Assembly (NCBI GenBank): GCA_013397935.1
Contig: VZRN01000647.1
Coordinates: 173,764 to 237,763 of the forward strand
Reading direction: 5' to 3'
Origin: Dasyornis broadbenti
Lineage: Eukaryota; Chordata; Aves; Passeriformes; Dasyornithidae
DNA length: 64,000 nt
This document shows, one piece after another, positions 25,010-37,900 of this stretch. The notes under the pieces are model-generated. The model had not been told where the DNA came from, did no database searches, and saw only the letters and a program-made list of their open reading frames with translations. The number at the start of each line of letters is the position of its first letter. Within the stretch, counting starts at the first letter, position 1. Made by a program: the position numbers and the translations under genes.

Positions 25010-28000
25010 TCCATGGAAATAGCCCTCCATCACCTTGAAGGCACACATTGATGATGAGAGAGGGAAGATGTGAATGCCATGGAAACATCCCTGCTTCACT
25101 TAGGAAGTGCGGTGCTGTTTCTTTTGATTCTAATCCTAGGTGTGTGCCGCGGGCCATCCCACAGCAGCAACTAAACATTTTGTTTCGGTTTTGGGAGAGA
25201 AATCTCTCCCTGAGGACACTCACTTGTGTCTTTTCTTGCTTTTAATTCCCTTGATGCAGTGACACACAAAGTGATTCTCACCGTCTAGGACTAGGGCTAA
25301 GCTGTGCCCCAGTTAATAGAGTTTTAGTGCTGGACATGTTTTGGGGTCAATATTTCCCCAAGTTAAAAGCAGTATATTTTAGTGCATTCCCATTAGTAAA
25401 GGTTGGGTTTGTGTGCTTTAACTAATGAGAATTTTATGCCCTCTTTGTTTTACGAAATGTCCTCATGAAGATGTTTTTTCTTGCCTATTGTGCAGTTTTG
25501 CTGGCATGGAATTAGGAAGGATAGCACACTTTGTTTCCTGCTAGTTCTGCTCAGCTTTGGGTGCTTACACCATCTCCTCTTCAGCGTTGCTCAGAGTGTG
25601 GCAATGATGCCTTTCTGGGGCAGTTACTCTCCTGGTGCACAGTCAGTGCAGTTTAAGATATAAAGGTGTAAAGTGAAGCCCATGACAGCGTGGGGGATTG
25701 CGTGGGCCTTTATCAGCCTGAACCTCTCTGAGCGCAAACACAAAAATGTTGTTGACAGACAACTTTTATAAAATGCTTTGTTGAGTGTCAGCCACATTTT
25801 ATAGCACACTGTCACATGCCAGTGCTGACACTTGTGGCAGAACTTGCTGGTGCAGTATGGCATGCTTGTCTGTAGCTTTTTCTGCATTTTTTTCCCTAGG
25901 AAAATCCTTATGGTCCAAACTGGAGCCATTTTATCAGGTTTTGCCCTTGATGCATAGGTGAGAGGGGCTGTTTTGCATAGCATGTACAGCCAGAATAGTG
26001 CCAACATCACAATTAAAAACAGAATGAAACAAAATGAATGCTCTAAATGTACTCATATTTCTGCTGCTGGATTTGTAATGCCCAAGATCTTCTATAGCAG
26101 CATCTGCTACTCAGAGGGCAAAGGTTTGCTGCAGCCTTACCAAGTTAACAGTAGCTATGGGCCAGATTAGACGAAAACATCCATATTTTTTATCATTTAC
26201 TTTTCTGTGCTAGGTTTTTGCCCAAAGCCATGCCAACATAGCCAGGGAATTTGTCCTGCTTGTATCACATGCAGCCAGACAAGGGTTGTAGTCACTGTAA
26301 CTTTAAACTGAGTCACAAAGTTCTCTAAATGGTTGTGGCATGTGTGGCTAAAGAAAGAAGCAAAAGAAACATCACTCATCAAGACTTTGACACCGTGCAA
26401 GAAGAGCGAGAAACAATGAAGAGACTGTAGGAACTTCAAAGTAAGCAAAAAATTCCTTTGGATTATTCCCCTTTTCCCTGAAAATTGGGAAGCAGCAGAT
26501 GGATAATTGACAAAACACACATCATCTCCTCAAGATAAGGCCTGGGGACAGAACTTGCAAGGCATTTGTGTGAAAAAGTTGCATGAAGCCCTACATGGTA
26601 TCTTCAAGCTGTGGATCCCCTAGGGTTTCCCAGGTATCTGGAGAGTGGGACCTGCAGCCAAGCAGGTCCCAGTCAGCAGCTGGTGCAGGGGGACACTGTG
26701 GAGCTGGGCTGTGGGTTTTCAGGCTATTATGATGTCAGGAATCCCTGCATTACATCATGAGTTCACTTTTGCAGCTTCCTAGAGGTCAAGAAAAAGCACA
26801 GTATTTCCTAAGGGTTTTTATCATGGTTTATGCCATCATATGTGGCTCACGGTTAAGAAGACAGCAAGGAGAGCCAGCACTTAATTTCAGCACATGGCAG
26901 AAGACCTGCTCCAAAGTTGTGCAGACACTGGGTGAGAGCAGGAGCAATTGGCTCTTGCAATGGGCAAGCTCACTGAGTGTCACATGAAAGTGATTAGCTC
27001 AAACACCATGGAACAAAGGAGCAGGTTATTTTGATGTTTAGGCCTGAATATGGCATTTCCAGGGATTCTTGTAATGATTTGGCCAAAGATAAGGCAAAAG
27101 CCCTGCGTGGGCCGTGGTAAATGAGTCCCACAATGGAAAAATTAGCACATGGTAGGACTGCTGTTGCCCACAGCTTTGTTGGGTTTAGGCAAAGGGTATC
27201 CTGCACATAAGGCTACAGCAATTTTTAGTCTCTCATGCTGGAGCTGCTCTAGATGACATCAGTGCCCTTGGCAAATTGCCCATGGCTGGGTCCAGAAGAG
27301 ACTTGTGGTATCAAGGTGTTCTATGGGTGTTCTGTTCTGTGATAAGAGCTGGGCTTTCCCTCCAGAAGGGCAGCTAGAAAAGGTGTGGTTCAGTGTCTAA
27401 GCCATGGCGTGGTGTTTGGGGACTCAGTTCCGGAACCTGCTAGCTCAACATGTTGGCCTTGAGACTCCATTACTTTGAGTGTACGTCTCCGGTGAGCAAG
27501 CAGGCCCCCTCGCCATCCTTTACTTTGGGGTGCTCTCTAGTTTGTGAGGGAGCTGAAATGTAGGCAATGAACTACATCAGATGGGGCTGGGTGTGTGTTT
27601 CCCAGCTGAACATGTGTTAGTGACCTTGCTCCAGTGTTGTGGGGCTGGAAGGCAGCAGTAAGTCACTCTGACATGACCCATAGCTTGGGGGGTTGCCTGC
27701 TATAGGTACAGCATTAGGCAGCAGAGCCATGACAAGAGGCTCTTTATTTCAAGGTTTCAGCTTCTGCAAAACACAAAGGGACATACTTGAAATTCATTCC
27801 TTCGTGCTCATCCTGGGAGTCTTCCATAACCTTGAGATCTGGCTGTCTCTTTGCTTCCCATCCGGAGCTGCTCACCGAGCCCTGACACACCCCAGCACTG
27901 TCTTGCGTGTCAGGAAGGAGGCACCCGGGGCAGAAGTGGCTTTGCAGGAGCATTGTGGCCAGCCCTGGCACAGCCCTGGCACTTCCCTCTCCCACAGCCA

Positions 28001-29526
28001 CAGCAGCTCTGCCTTGTGGCCGCCAGCCAGCTGACGCATTGGCCGGGATGGCATAGGACCCTCCACAATTAAGGTGGTATTTGGAATTTCACGTGCCCGT
28101 TATGAGTCATGCAAACGCCCACCCGGCCTGTAACTGCAAGGCTTTAGGCTGGTTCTCTGTGTATAAAGAGCTGTTCTGACCTCTCTCAGGCACTTGGGCG
28201 ATTGTTTTTTCATTTTGTTTTCACCCCTTGCAGGACCCGTGCCTGTGGCCTGAGCAGCAAAGGCTTCCCAGGCCCCTCAGCCATGGCAGTGCCTGTTTTT
28301 GTCACAGCAGCTCCATCCCTGCTCCTGCTGCTCATGCCTGCAGACCCTGTCTGCCAAAGTGGTCAGAGGCTGAATTTCATGTGTGTGATCAGAAAACGAG
28401 GCACTAGCCCACACTGTCCTGCTTCAGTCCCACCCAGCAGCAAGAGTTCACTGCTGACCCCCAACTCACAAGGAGAGAAAGCACCAGACAGCGAGCTTTG
28501 CCAATCCCCATTAAAGCCCTGGTTGCTGCAGGTGGGGTCAGCACTGGACGTCCCTCATCCCACTGCCCTCCTTCTGGCCTTTCCCCATTTGGGAATTCAT
28601 TACCTCTGGGGCTCTTCTCCAGTGTCTGCAGCTCTGGCACTTCCAAGACTCATGCCCACACCCACACCCAGGTTGCTGTAGCATCTCAGAGGCCTCAGGC
28701 CATCACAGTGTTAAGGCTGAGGATAGAGGGGTTTGCAGCCTCAGCTTTGAACTTGTGTGGTGTGTGTGGAACCAGAACATTTAGGGAGACCCCAGCCACT
28801 AAAAGGAAATGTCCTCACCCTGGCACAGCTGGACAGGCACAACCACCCATGTTCCCCTATACCTCCTCCCTCCTAGACACACCCCATCTACTCCCTCCCA
28901 ATAGCCCTCTTTCCATTGCTGAAATCCTGTTAACCCTCTTGTGCAGCACATGCCCCACCATTTCCATCTGACAGCAAGGATTTCAGTAGCATTTATCTGT
29001 TTTGTATTTCAAAGCAAGCAGCTATCCCTCCTGCCCTTTATCTCCTAACTCTACCCTAATAAATATGATCACTTCATCCTGTGAGACCTGAAAACCCATT
29101 TCTGAAATTCTCCTGACAACTAACACAGTAAAACAAGCCTATAAATATAAATAATTATGATAAAAAGGCATAAAATGCCTTGGGTCAAACATACTCACAG
29201 AGTGACATTAACAACAAATAACTATGCAGGGTTTGAATGTAGATGGAAAAGGCTGAATACAGAGTAGCTACTTCACTGCCCATAACTGTCAGGCTCCTAA
29301 TTCAGGCAGGCCATATTTTACTGATAGCAGAGCAAACACAGTCATAATGCATCCCTACCTTTCCTGCTTTGTGAAAAATCCCATCCATCCCCAGGGAAGC
29401 AAGGATGTTAAAAACAGTGGTGTGAACGTGAGGTGAAAGGATAAGACAGAAAGCACAGTCCCAGGATGCAATTCCCACGTGTTTGTTGCACATCATATGC
29501 TAAGTTCAATTTTCCAAAAGCTTTGT

Positions 29527-29571
29527 TTTATTTTTAAAGGTAACATCTTTATTATTATTATTATATTTATT
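29527..29571 (-). promoter_or_regulatory. Cluster of three AATAAA poly(A) signals, FGF12
   Basis: The plus strand shows TTTATT at 29527-29532, 29548-29553 and 29566-29571. Each is a canonical AATAAA on the FGF12 strand. Two of them lie at or inside the TTA/TTG microsatellite. A GT-containing stretch (TGATGTG on the minus strand, near 29485-29495) lies downstream, as expected for a cleavage-factor site. Use is inferred, not shown. Confidence 0.45.
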
Positions 29572-29592
29572 AGTTGTTGTTATTATTATTAT
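29550..29592 (+). repeat. Imperfect TTA/TTG microsatellite
   Basis: TTA units interrupted by TTTATTAG and TTGTTG. The stretch lies in the presumed FGF12 3' UTR and overlaps the AATAAA cluster. Confidence 0.92.
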
Positions 29593-29690
29593 GCAGAGAT
29601 GAGATTTTTTTTTCCCTCTTTGATCACAGAGCAAACAGTTTGCTTTTGAAAATGTTAATGGAGTCCTGATTTAAAACATTTTTTCTTCAT

Positions 29691-29719
29691 TTTTTGTTGT
29701 TGTTGTTTTTGTTTTTTAA
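29691..29719 (+). repeat. T-rich (GTT)n tract
   Basis: TTTTTGTTGTTGTTG followed by TTTTTGTTTTTT. In the FGF12 transcript this is A-rich 3' UTR sequence. Confidence 0.9.
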
Positions 29720-29912
29720 AACGTTGCAACAGGCAGGATCTGGGTTTCGATTTTCTTGTCCTACACAAAGAAAGATTCTGGAGTTCACACTCCAAGCCAC
29801 TACCGGTAGGTCCTGCCTTGCTCAGCTGTCATCGTCTCAGTGTGGTTTCGCCAGGTGGGGTGGGTAGGTGGGTGGGAGGGGAGGAGTTGAAAGAAGGGAG
29901 GGTATTTGTCAG

Positions 29913-30053
<141 letters not shown>

Positions 30054-31562
30054 TTAACAACCCTGAAGTCACAGATATTCATGACCATAGATTATTTCTT
30101 TGTATATGATGCTGAATTCCAGCCCCATACAAATACACACACACATACTCTCTTACAAAACCTCTGTGACCCAGCAGCAGATCCTGTTACCAAGCAGGAT
30201 CTGTTACCTGCCCTCGCTGCCAATCGCTTCTGTCTCTGCATTCTTTCAAAGGCAAAAAAAGAATCAGGGGATGACTGCTCACAGACAGATCTTTCCAGGT
30301 TTTTCTGTGCTTCATGGGTTTTTTCATGTTATATTCATATATATAAAATAAACATTTTTGTTCACAGAACCATGTATTACCTTGAGATGCTGATTATCAT
30401 CTAACAACAGGTCCAAGAATGACTTGGTTCCCAGCCCTTGACCTGCAACAAAAGCCCTTGAGAGACCTGAATCAAAACTACACCTGCATCTGAGGATTTC
30501 AAGCCTTCTGGGTGTTGAGCTGTGGATCTGAAGTGGTGACTCAAGCCCATTTGGCTTCATCGGCCGGGAGCTGAGGTCTGCTCTTGGCACTTCCTATTTA
30601 TTCCTCTGTAAATCAAGCCAGCCAGCCAAGGTCAGGGCAGTAAGCAGACACATGGAGATGAGTTCAGTGACAGCAAGTCAGGAGCTGTCCCAGCTTTGCG
30701 TGGCCGTCTGGCAGCACCTGAGAACAGGGTGGCTGGAGGGCACCTTCTCTCCAGACCCGGGCTACCCAGTGTGTGTCGTATAAAAATGTACTTGCTGGAG
30801 CCCAGACAGCAGAGTAGGCAATGTCTGCCCAAGGCATGGCTCATCCCCATGTCCTGGGCAGGACAAAGCATTTATCCAACTCACCATGTGGACTAAGTCT
30901 ACATGGTTGTGCTCGTGCCATGCGAGGTGTGCCAGAGCAGCAGCATGAGCTGCTCACACCAAGGGGAGCATCTCTGATGAGCTCACTGCAATTGTGGCAG
31001 GGTGTAGATGTCATTGAAAGAGTGAGGCATTTCAAAGGCATGCACAATGGAGCTGAGAACATAAGGTAAGTCCAGACTGCAAATGTCATGTCCAGATCTT
31101 TGCAAAAATTAGGAAATGAAGAAATCATCGTGCATTGCTTCATTTTGTAAAGGCGTCACATCACAATCAATGGCACAGAGCTCCAACATAGGACAGAGCC
31201 TATCAGAGTTTGGTTCTAGGTAATAAAAAACCCCAAAACTTCAAAAACTATCTGAAGAAATGAGGAAAAAATACCCCATGTCTGAAAAGGCAATGTAAGT
31301 GCTTGTATCTATAATCTCCCCTGATTTGCTAATAAATCCCAGCATCAGAGGCAGGCTGAAAATGACACTATTGCTCTGCACTTTTACTCCTGACTAGATA
31401 AACAGTTATAGCACTGTGCAACAATACAGACGAAGATGAAGTGCCATCAACTGTGTATTAATAGGAGGGATATTGAATTAAATATATGAGCAGTGAAAAA
31501 ATATTACCTTTCCCATGGAGTATTTTTTCATGCAAGGATTTCAGAGCAGTTTAAACACGCAA

Positions 31563-31580
31563 ACACACACACACACACAC
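31563..31580 (+). repeat. (AC)9 microsatellite
   Basis: Nine AC units in FGF12 intron 4. Seen directly. Confidence 0.95.
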
Positions 31581-34500
31581 TGGGCCTTCCAGCAAGGCTC
31601 AAAGGAGGTACTGCTCTGCAAACTGTTATTGCTACTGGAGCCATTTTTTCATGAAAATTAGAAAAAAAGAGAAAATGAAGGAGTTATCCCATGGGTCTGG
31701 GCCAGGATGAGCAAAGCCAGGACTGCCCATCATGCCCAGACAATGGACACTGTCTGCATGCTGCAAGGACAACGTGTAGCATGGCAGCAACAGATGGAAA
31801 ACACATCCCTTTAAGTGCTGAGCTGCCCGTCACACCTTGCAGAGTGTCACTCAACAACATGGTGATGGTAAATTTGCCTGTTGTGGCAAAGTACCCAATA
31901 AAATCCTAAAGAAAGTATGAAATGGTTAACAGCTGAGGAAAACCTGTGCCCTTGTGATTTCTTACCCTGAGTTGCAGAGCCTTTGGACAGCACTGAGGAT
32001 TGCATCACTTCTGTGGCTCACCTTATTCTCAGATGTGATGTTTGCCCAGCATAATTAGGTATTTGTCCCGACATTGTTCCAGTGCCCCTGATGTTCCCCC
32101 CAACATTCCATAAACAAAGTTTTGTCTCAAATGCACTATTCCCTTCATCCTGACCTCTCTGGTCCCAAGCTGGAGCTGGAGGGACCTCCATGAGTTCTTC
32201 CCCGAAGCAGCTGCACGTACCAAGCTGATCTCCCCCACACCCATCCTCAATAACCCATCAGGCTGGGCCAGATGCTTAATCACAAGGACTGAGTACAGGT
32301 GAATGCATGCATGCTGCAGCAGCACCACGTCATGCTGCCTTTCTTCAACTCCCTGCCTCTCACCATGGCCTTTGGGCAAAAACCTTGAGCTGCTAACAAG
32401 ACCCACAGAGTAATGAATATAAACCAGGCCACAAAAAGTAAACAACATTTACAGCTACAAATAAAGGAAGCCCTGTACCTGGCAAGAAAATAGGGCAGGA
32501 ATTTTAAGTTTACCTTCCAGTCTAGTGCATGATACAAACACTGGTGTGGGGCATGGCTGGAAAATGCTCACACTGAGCTTTTCAGACAGAACTGTCAAAG
32601 CCTCTGTACCAGACAGGCTGTGCCAACAGCCCATGCTAGAAAACCTGTAGCAGTATAAGACAAGCATATTTTCAGTATTTAGATACACCTACAGGATCAG
32701 TGTATGCAGCACTTACATGGCATCACGCACAAGAGATGCCAGGATATTCTCCTACGCAAGAGGCTTGTGCATGTGTGTTGATCTGTGGCCATGGCTCAGC
32801 AGAGGCTGTAAACCCCTGCCCTGTGACACACAGGTGTGTACACCTACATCTGCACAGGCACAGGGCTTCAAGCACAGCCCATCACGTTGTGCAACACAGG
32901 CTCTCGGACTGCAGCTTGTTCCTCTTTGTACTGAGGAAGTCTGAGTGTGACTCACACAGGGAGATGTTAGTCATGGACTGGGGAGGGGGTGTTTGCAAAT
33001 GGACTGTTGTGAGTGCCCAGATCTTCCCAGCTTTGAAAGTACATCTTGGGGTGTGGTAGTAGACTCGCAGTACTCACTGGCAGGTCTCTTTGGGGTCCCA
33101 CTGGGTGTACGTGTGTCTGCGTGTAGACACACTTCCCTGTCACCTGCACTGAGATAAAGCAGCACCACTGTGACAGTCGGCATGCCCTGACACCTGGGAG
33201 GTCTGATGGAGCACAGGGCACAAGGAGCTTTGGAAGGATGAGCAATATAGCTGGAACAAGAGTTTCCTCCCTGCTTTGCCTTGCTTCTCCCACCTACCCA
33301 CACCCACACACCAAGCCAAATACAGCCCTTAATGTCTGGAAACCAAGCTCATGCTTTGGAGTTTCAATCAGATAATCAGCTCCCTATGCCCCAGATTCCA
33401 ATCAACACATCCATATTCATGCTTTAATTGGAAAGTGCTGTTAGCTTCATCTGCTGAAGAGCTGCAGGCATTAATGAAAGGGGGTGAATGCAGTGGAGCT
33501 GTGCCCATGTCTGGTTCCTGTGGCTTTCAATTCCCTGCTCCCCTGCTAACCAGCAGAGCCTGCCACTCAGAGGCACAAGGGAAAAATCTGCACAAAGAAC
33601 AAACTCACCAATTAGCAAGGAGACTAAGGGTACAAGTGAAGGGGAAGGGGGTGGCAGGGACCATTCTTCCTGAACGCAAAGGCATGGAAGGGGCTGCCTG
33701 TCACCCAGAAACAGCTCAAACTCTTGCCTACATGCTGGCACAGGATCCCACTCTCATTTCTGCTTCCCAGACATGGCACTGGCACACCACCCACATGATA
33801 ACACTGAAATCACCCTGGGTATCAGGGACTGCCTGAGTTTGGGAAGCATCATTTTGCATCCTGACCCTAGTATTTCTCACTTGGCATCACTGCAAGTTGA
33901 GGAGGTTCAGGGGATGCAACGAACCTCCATTTCCTTTCTCTAGAATATGGCAAAAAGCTTATGAAAGCATCTTAGATATTTCCCATCCACCCATCTTCAC
34001 TCTGGGGCTTTCCTTGCCCCAAACCCTTGTGAGTTAGGAGGAACCAACATTTTTCTAAGCCGCCATTCAACAGGCGGGCAGCCCTGCAGGATCACCATGT
34101 GCCTGATGGTGCCTGGCTGGGTTTGGGCAGGGCTGGCAGCACATCCTCTGGCAGCAGCCTGGAGAAGGGCTCCTTCCCTTGAGAGATGCCACGGCTCTGG
34201 TGTTGGTATCTGCCCAAACGGCTGCATTTGCCATTGCTTCGGTGCAGAGAATTAATTGCCTGAGCAGCAGCACTCAGGGGCAGCAGGGAGTGAGTGATTA
34301 GGCACCCTCATTTTCTGCCTCTAATTACTGTGTTCTAAATCCCAGATGATGCATTTCAGAGGCATCTGAGCTTGTGTCTATCTGGTGGTAAATACAAAGA
34401 ATGTTGCCAGGTTGAATCACACTTTGTTCAGATAAGAAAGGCAGTGCAGGATGGCAAAAGGCCAAGCAAAATCATGGTTAGAATACATCACATTTGCCAT

Positions 34501-34699
34501 CTAGTAAGATGATTAAGAGTCTGATAGATGAACAAGTGAGTTAGTGTGGGATAGAAAACATACCAAAGCCTGCCCACCTGGAAGACAGACCTAAAAGAGG
34601 AGCTGTGTTAGAAAAGACTGATAGAGTGTAGAGATTTGTGAGGTTTGAATTTTTAGGAACACTGTTCAGGATGCTGGGAAAGTGACATTATATATGGAC

Positions 34700-34977
34700 A
34701 GGTAGTAATAGGACAACGGAGAATGTTTTTAGACTAAAAGAGGAGAGACTTAGATCAGACATTAGGAAGAAATTCTTCCCTGTGAGGGCAGTGAGGCACT
34801 GACACAGATTGCGCAGAGAAGCTATGGATGCCCCATTCCTGGACATGTTCCAGGCAAGGCTGGATGGGGTCCTGAACAACCTGATCTGGGGAGGGTGGCA
34901 TCCCTCCCCATGGTAGGCGGTTGGGACTAGATGTTGTTTAAGGTCCCTTCCAACCCAAGACTTTCAGTGATTCTATG
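34700..34977 (+). mobile_element. CR1 LINE, 5'-truncated 3' end
   Basis: The segment follows the avian CR1 3' consensus in order. It has the block around AGACATTAGGAAGAAATTCT, then GTGAGGCACTGACACAG, a GGACATGTTCCAGGC-type middle, and GGTTGGGACTAGATG followed by AAGGTCCCTTCCAACCCA. It ends in GATTCTATG at 34977. CR1 elements lack a poly-A tail and end in ATTCTATG-type octamers, as here. Only about 280 nt remain, with no reverse transcriptase domain. The element sits in FGF12 intron 4, antisense to the gene. The terminus and the CCTTCCAACC block place it in the avian C/Y-like group, but the subfamily is a guess. Confidence 0.92.
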
Positions 34978-37900
34978 CTTCATGTATTAAGGTGATACCT
35001 TTGAAGCATTCTCATAAGGCGTGCTGCATTTTTGTAGTCAACACTGTCCTGTATTTCTTTACAATATCTGAGGACTCTGCCTTAACAAAACTTGGATGTT
35101 ACTTCCCTGAGGAATGACACCTGGGAAAGATCTGGCTGCTTGGATACTCATCAGGGGTAATAATTGGATCCAGACTAGCCATTAACAGGTCACCTTGGTA
35201 TCTGAGATGTATTCACATCATGAGGGCTGAAGTGCCATAAATTCAGAGTTGGGGCTGCTCTGCTGACTTAGATGGAGGAAGAGTTTTCTGCTTCTGTGGC
35301 CAGATTTGCCACTCCAAATGTTTTCTAGCTTGGGCCAAGAGAGAGAAAATGTAACTCTTTGGGAAAGTGATCTGGAAATTATGTCTTCAAGGAGAAGGAA
35401 ATATAAATAACAGAGCACATCCACAGTAAGCATCTGATAATATTCCTACTTAAGTGACTGGAAACTTCTCACATTGTTTGAGATGGATTTGGATATTTAG
35501 ACAAGAGGCACTGTGGACTGTAGAGTTGTTGCAATACTAATCATTACAGACACTTAAAGAGACTGAAGTTTCCCTAAAAGATTGCTTGTTGTCCTAGTAA
35601 CAATTACACTCAAGCTCATTTCTTGTGCAGTCTAGTTCAATCTCGATGTCTTCATGTTAGGGCTCATTTAACTTGAATAATCAGTGATCACAAATAAAAA
35701 TATCAAAAGAAATGTGTTGTGTATGCGTGTTTTGAAGCAAAACTGGCACCACACAGTACATCAACTGCTACCTACCAGGCTGTTTGCCTTGGCTTTGCCT
35801 GTGCACAGATGGGAGAGGAACTTAACGTCTCCCCTGTTATTACTTCGTAAGTTTATTGTGCTTTCATATTAAGCTTAATCTTATTTCCAGAAACAAACAA
35901 ATTATACCTACACTAAACTATAAAATCCTACCGACCAAACCCCAAAACTTTTCCAGTTGGTATCTTGAATTTTGTAGAATATACCTCCAGCATCCTGCCA
36001 ATCTATTTGAGTCAAAACACCCTGAGCGTTTAGCACAGCAGAAAGCTGTAGCTGCTAGAAGCCACAGATAACACCCATCCGTACACAGCTACCACTGTGT
36101 ATACACACACACGCACTCCCATGAGGACTTAGAAATTATCTGTGAGGATATTTCTTATTTATGTATTAGTTTGCTATCCATTTGCAAGTTCAAGGAGACT
36201 TCTGAATTCAGAAAGCAGGATGAAGCAATAGGAATCAAATGAGCTTGGAGAGAAATCTGGGCTTTTTTCTGTTCCCCTTCCCTGTGAATGCTCTCTTCAG
36301 TAAACTGCTGCATAATCTTTCTGTACATCAGAAACAACTGGGAAGTTTCATCTCAGAAGTAACTGCCATTGAGTGGTAAGTGAAGTGATTTCTAGCAATG
36401 TATGTGACACCTCTCCTTCCCAGGGGGTGCAGATTCCTCCTTGCACACATTCCTGTGTCAGCCATCACGTGGCAGGGCTAATGCTGGTGGTGGTACCCAG
36501 CAACAGGAAACCTGGGGGTGTTAATGTGGATGGAAGCTGCAAAGCTACTGTGGATGGAAACTGTGTCCCAAATAAGCAGCAAAGCCCACACGCTGGGGCA
36601 AGCCACAGCATTCTGCAGAACTGACATGCAAATACAGCAGGACAGTGCTTTGAATATTTCCTTGGAGTCGTAACAAAGAGGAATAAGCTGTTAAAACAGA
36701 GTAGGATTTGCCCCTTTTCTGTAACATCTCTGCTTGCAAGCTCTGCTCACGGGGACTTTGATGGATGCGGTGCAGAGAAGTCACGTGGAGATGAGTTTTA
36801 CTCCAACCTTCCCTGCAAGCCTCTGCTACCTACAATGAATCTTAGGCTTGGGAACAGAATCCTCCATCTGGAGTCACAGTCTCAGACAGCTGAATGCTTT
36901 GGGAAGCTGACACGTGCCTTGGCTTGGGAGACTGCCAGCTCTTTGATGCAGCAGCGCTCACAGAGCCTGACTGCAAAGCATGTGGATGAGGGAAGGAGTG
37001 GAGGAGCCCTTAATTTGGCTGCCAACTTCCAAAGCACTCACTCGCTCGGGAGGTTATGTGACAGCTGTGATTGAAGCAAGTGTGGGAGGATAAAACTGCG
37101 GGTAAGGGAAGGTCTCAGGCTGGGCTGGGTTATTCAAAATGAAAGCCAGAGCGGCATTTGCTGCAATGAGATCTCTGCTGTGGGTTAGGCAGCTCTGTTA
37201 AGGCAAGGCTTTCCATGAGGAGAGCTGCAGGAATGGCCTAGTTTAATGCACGCAGAAGGAAACTATTGAGCCATTCCGCAGACACCATGCGTGCTAGATA
37301 AAAAAGAAGCTGGATTCCACTGATCAGTGTCAACGCCCAGCCATGCAGCAAAGAAATACCAGAAGGAGGTGGAAACCCAGTTATGAGAGCTGGTGCTTGC
37401 AAAAGACTCTCCTCCCTGTCAAGGCATGAGAGAAGCTGGTGCCAACCCCATGCCTGAACCAAGCCCTGTTGCTTAGCAAAACTCGAGGGCTTAGGGCACC
37501 AATTCCCCTAATGCCTCAGGCAAACATAAAATGGCTCCTGGCTGCAGAAAAGCTGTTGAAAACAAGCACAGGACAAGCAGCTCCAGGCCATTTTCTGCTC
37601 TTTCAACATTTCCATTTCCTGTGCAAAGGCCACAGATATTCTGTGAATGTTGCACTGAATTTGTTATGCTTTGCTTCAGATGGCCTTTTCCTCACACTCA
37701 CACCTGCCTGCCCCCGAGATGGGAAGCTTTTAAAACAGCTACTGCTGTGTGGAGTGAGCTGTGGCCTCCACCACTTGTGAGTGGTACATGTTAGGAGAGC
37801 ATCAGTTCAAACGTTCTCCCACAGCCAACATGGGCCAGTGAGAGGGAGCACAGGGCTGTGCAGCCAAGGCCAGCTCCAGGCTGCTGTGTCCCTGAAGGGG

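Larger units (their letters stand above)
17461..29526. other. Gene-free 3' flank nearest FGF12
   Basis: No second gene is recognised. Contents noted: a possible MIR fragment (22873-22922), a 20-bp perfect palindrome (24457-24476), a 14-bp tandem duplication (24982-25009) and a CpG-enriched block with a TATA box near 28 kb. Minus-strand frames at 20969-21300 and plus-strand frames at 28202-28971 have no recognisable domains. A longer FGF12 3' UTR could occupy part of the last kilobases. Confidence 0.6.
29527..29912 (-). other. FGF12: FGF12 3' UTR (minimum, tentative end)
   Basis: The stretch follows the TAG stop without another splice signal. Close to the stop it is C-rich on the transcript strand (the complement of a G-run at 29857-29881). 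It then has an A-rich segment (complement of the GTT/T run at 29691-29719) and an AAT repeat. The first AATAAA hexamers on the minus strand appear about 340-385 nt after the stop, so a short UTR form could end near 29500. A longer form extending to lower coordinates cannot be excluded from sequence alone. Confidence 0.5.

Noticed and set aside
28202..28971. Two overlapping plus-strand frames of 159 and 157 codons
   Set aside because: They overlap in different frames and are Pro/Ser/Leu-rich, as expected from local GC-rich composition. They lie downstream of the TATA motif, but no homology is recognised.
33351..33836. 161-codon plus-strand frame in FGF12 intron 4
   Set aside because: Intronic, antisense to the gene, and without domain signature.
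34688..34879. 63-codon minus-strand frame
   Set aside because: Antisense translation of the CR1 tail, not a gene.
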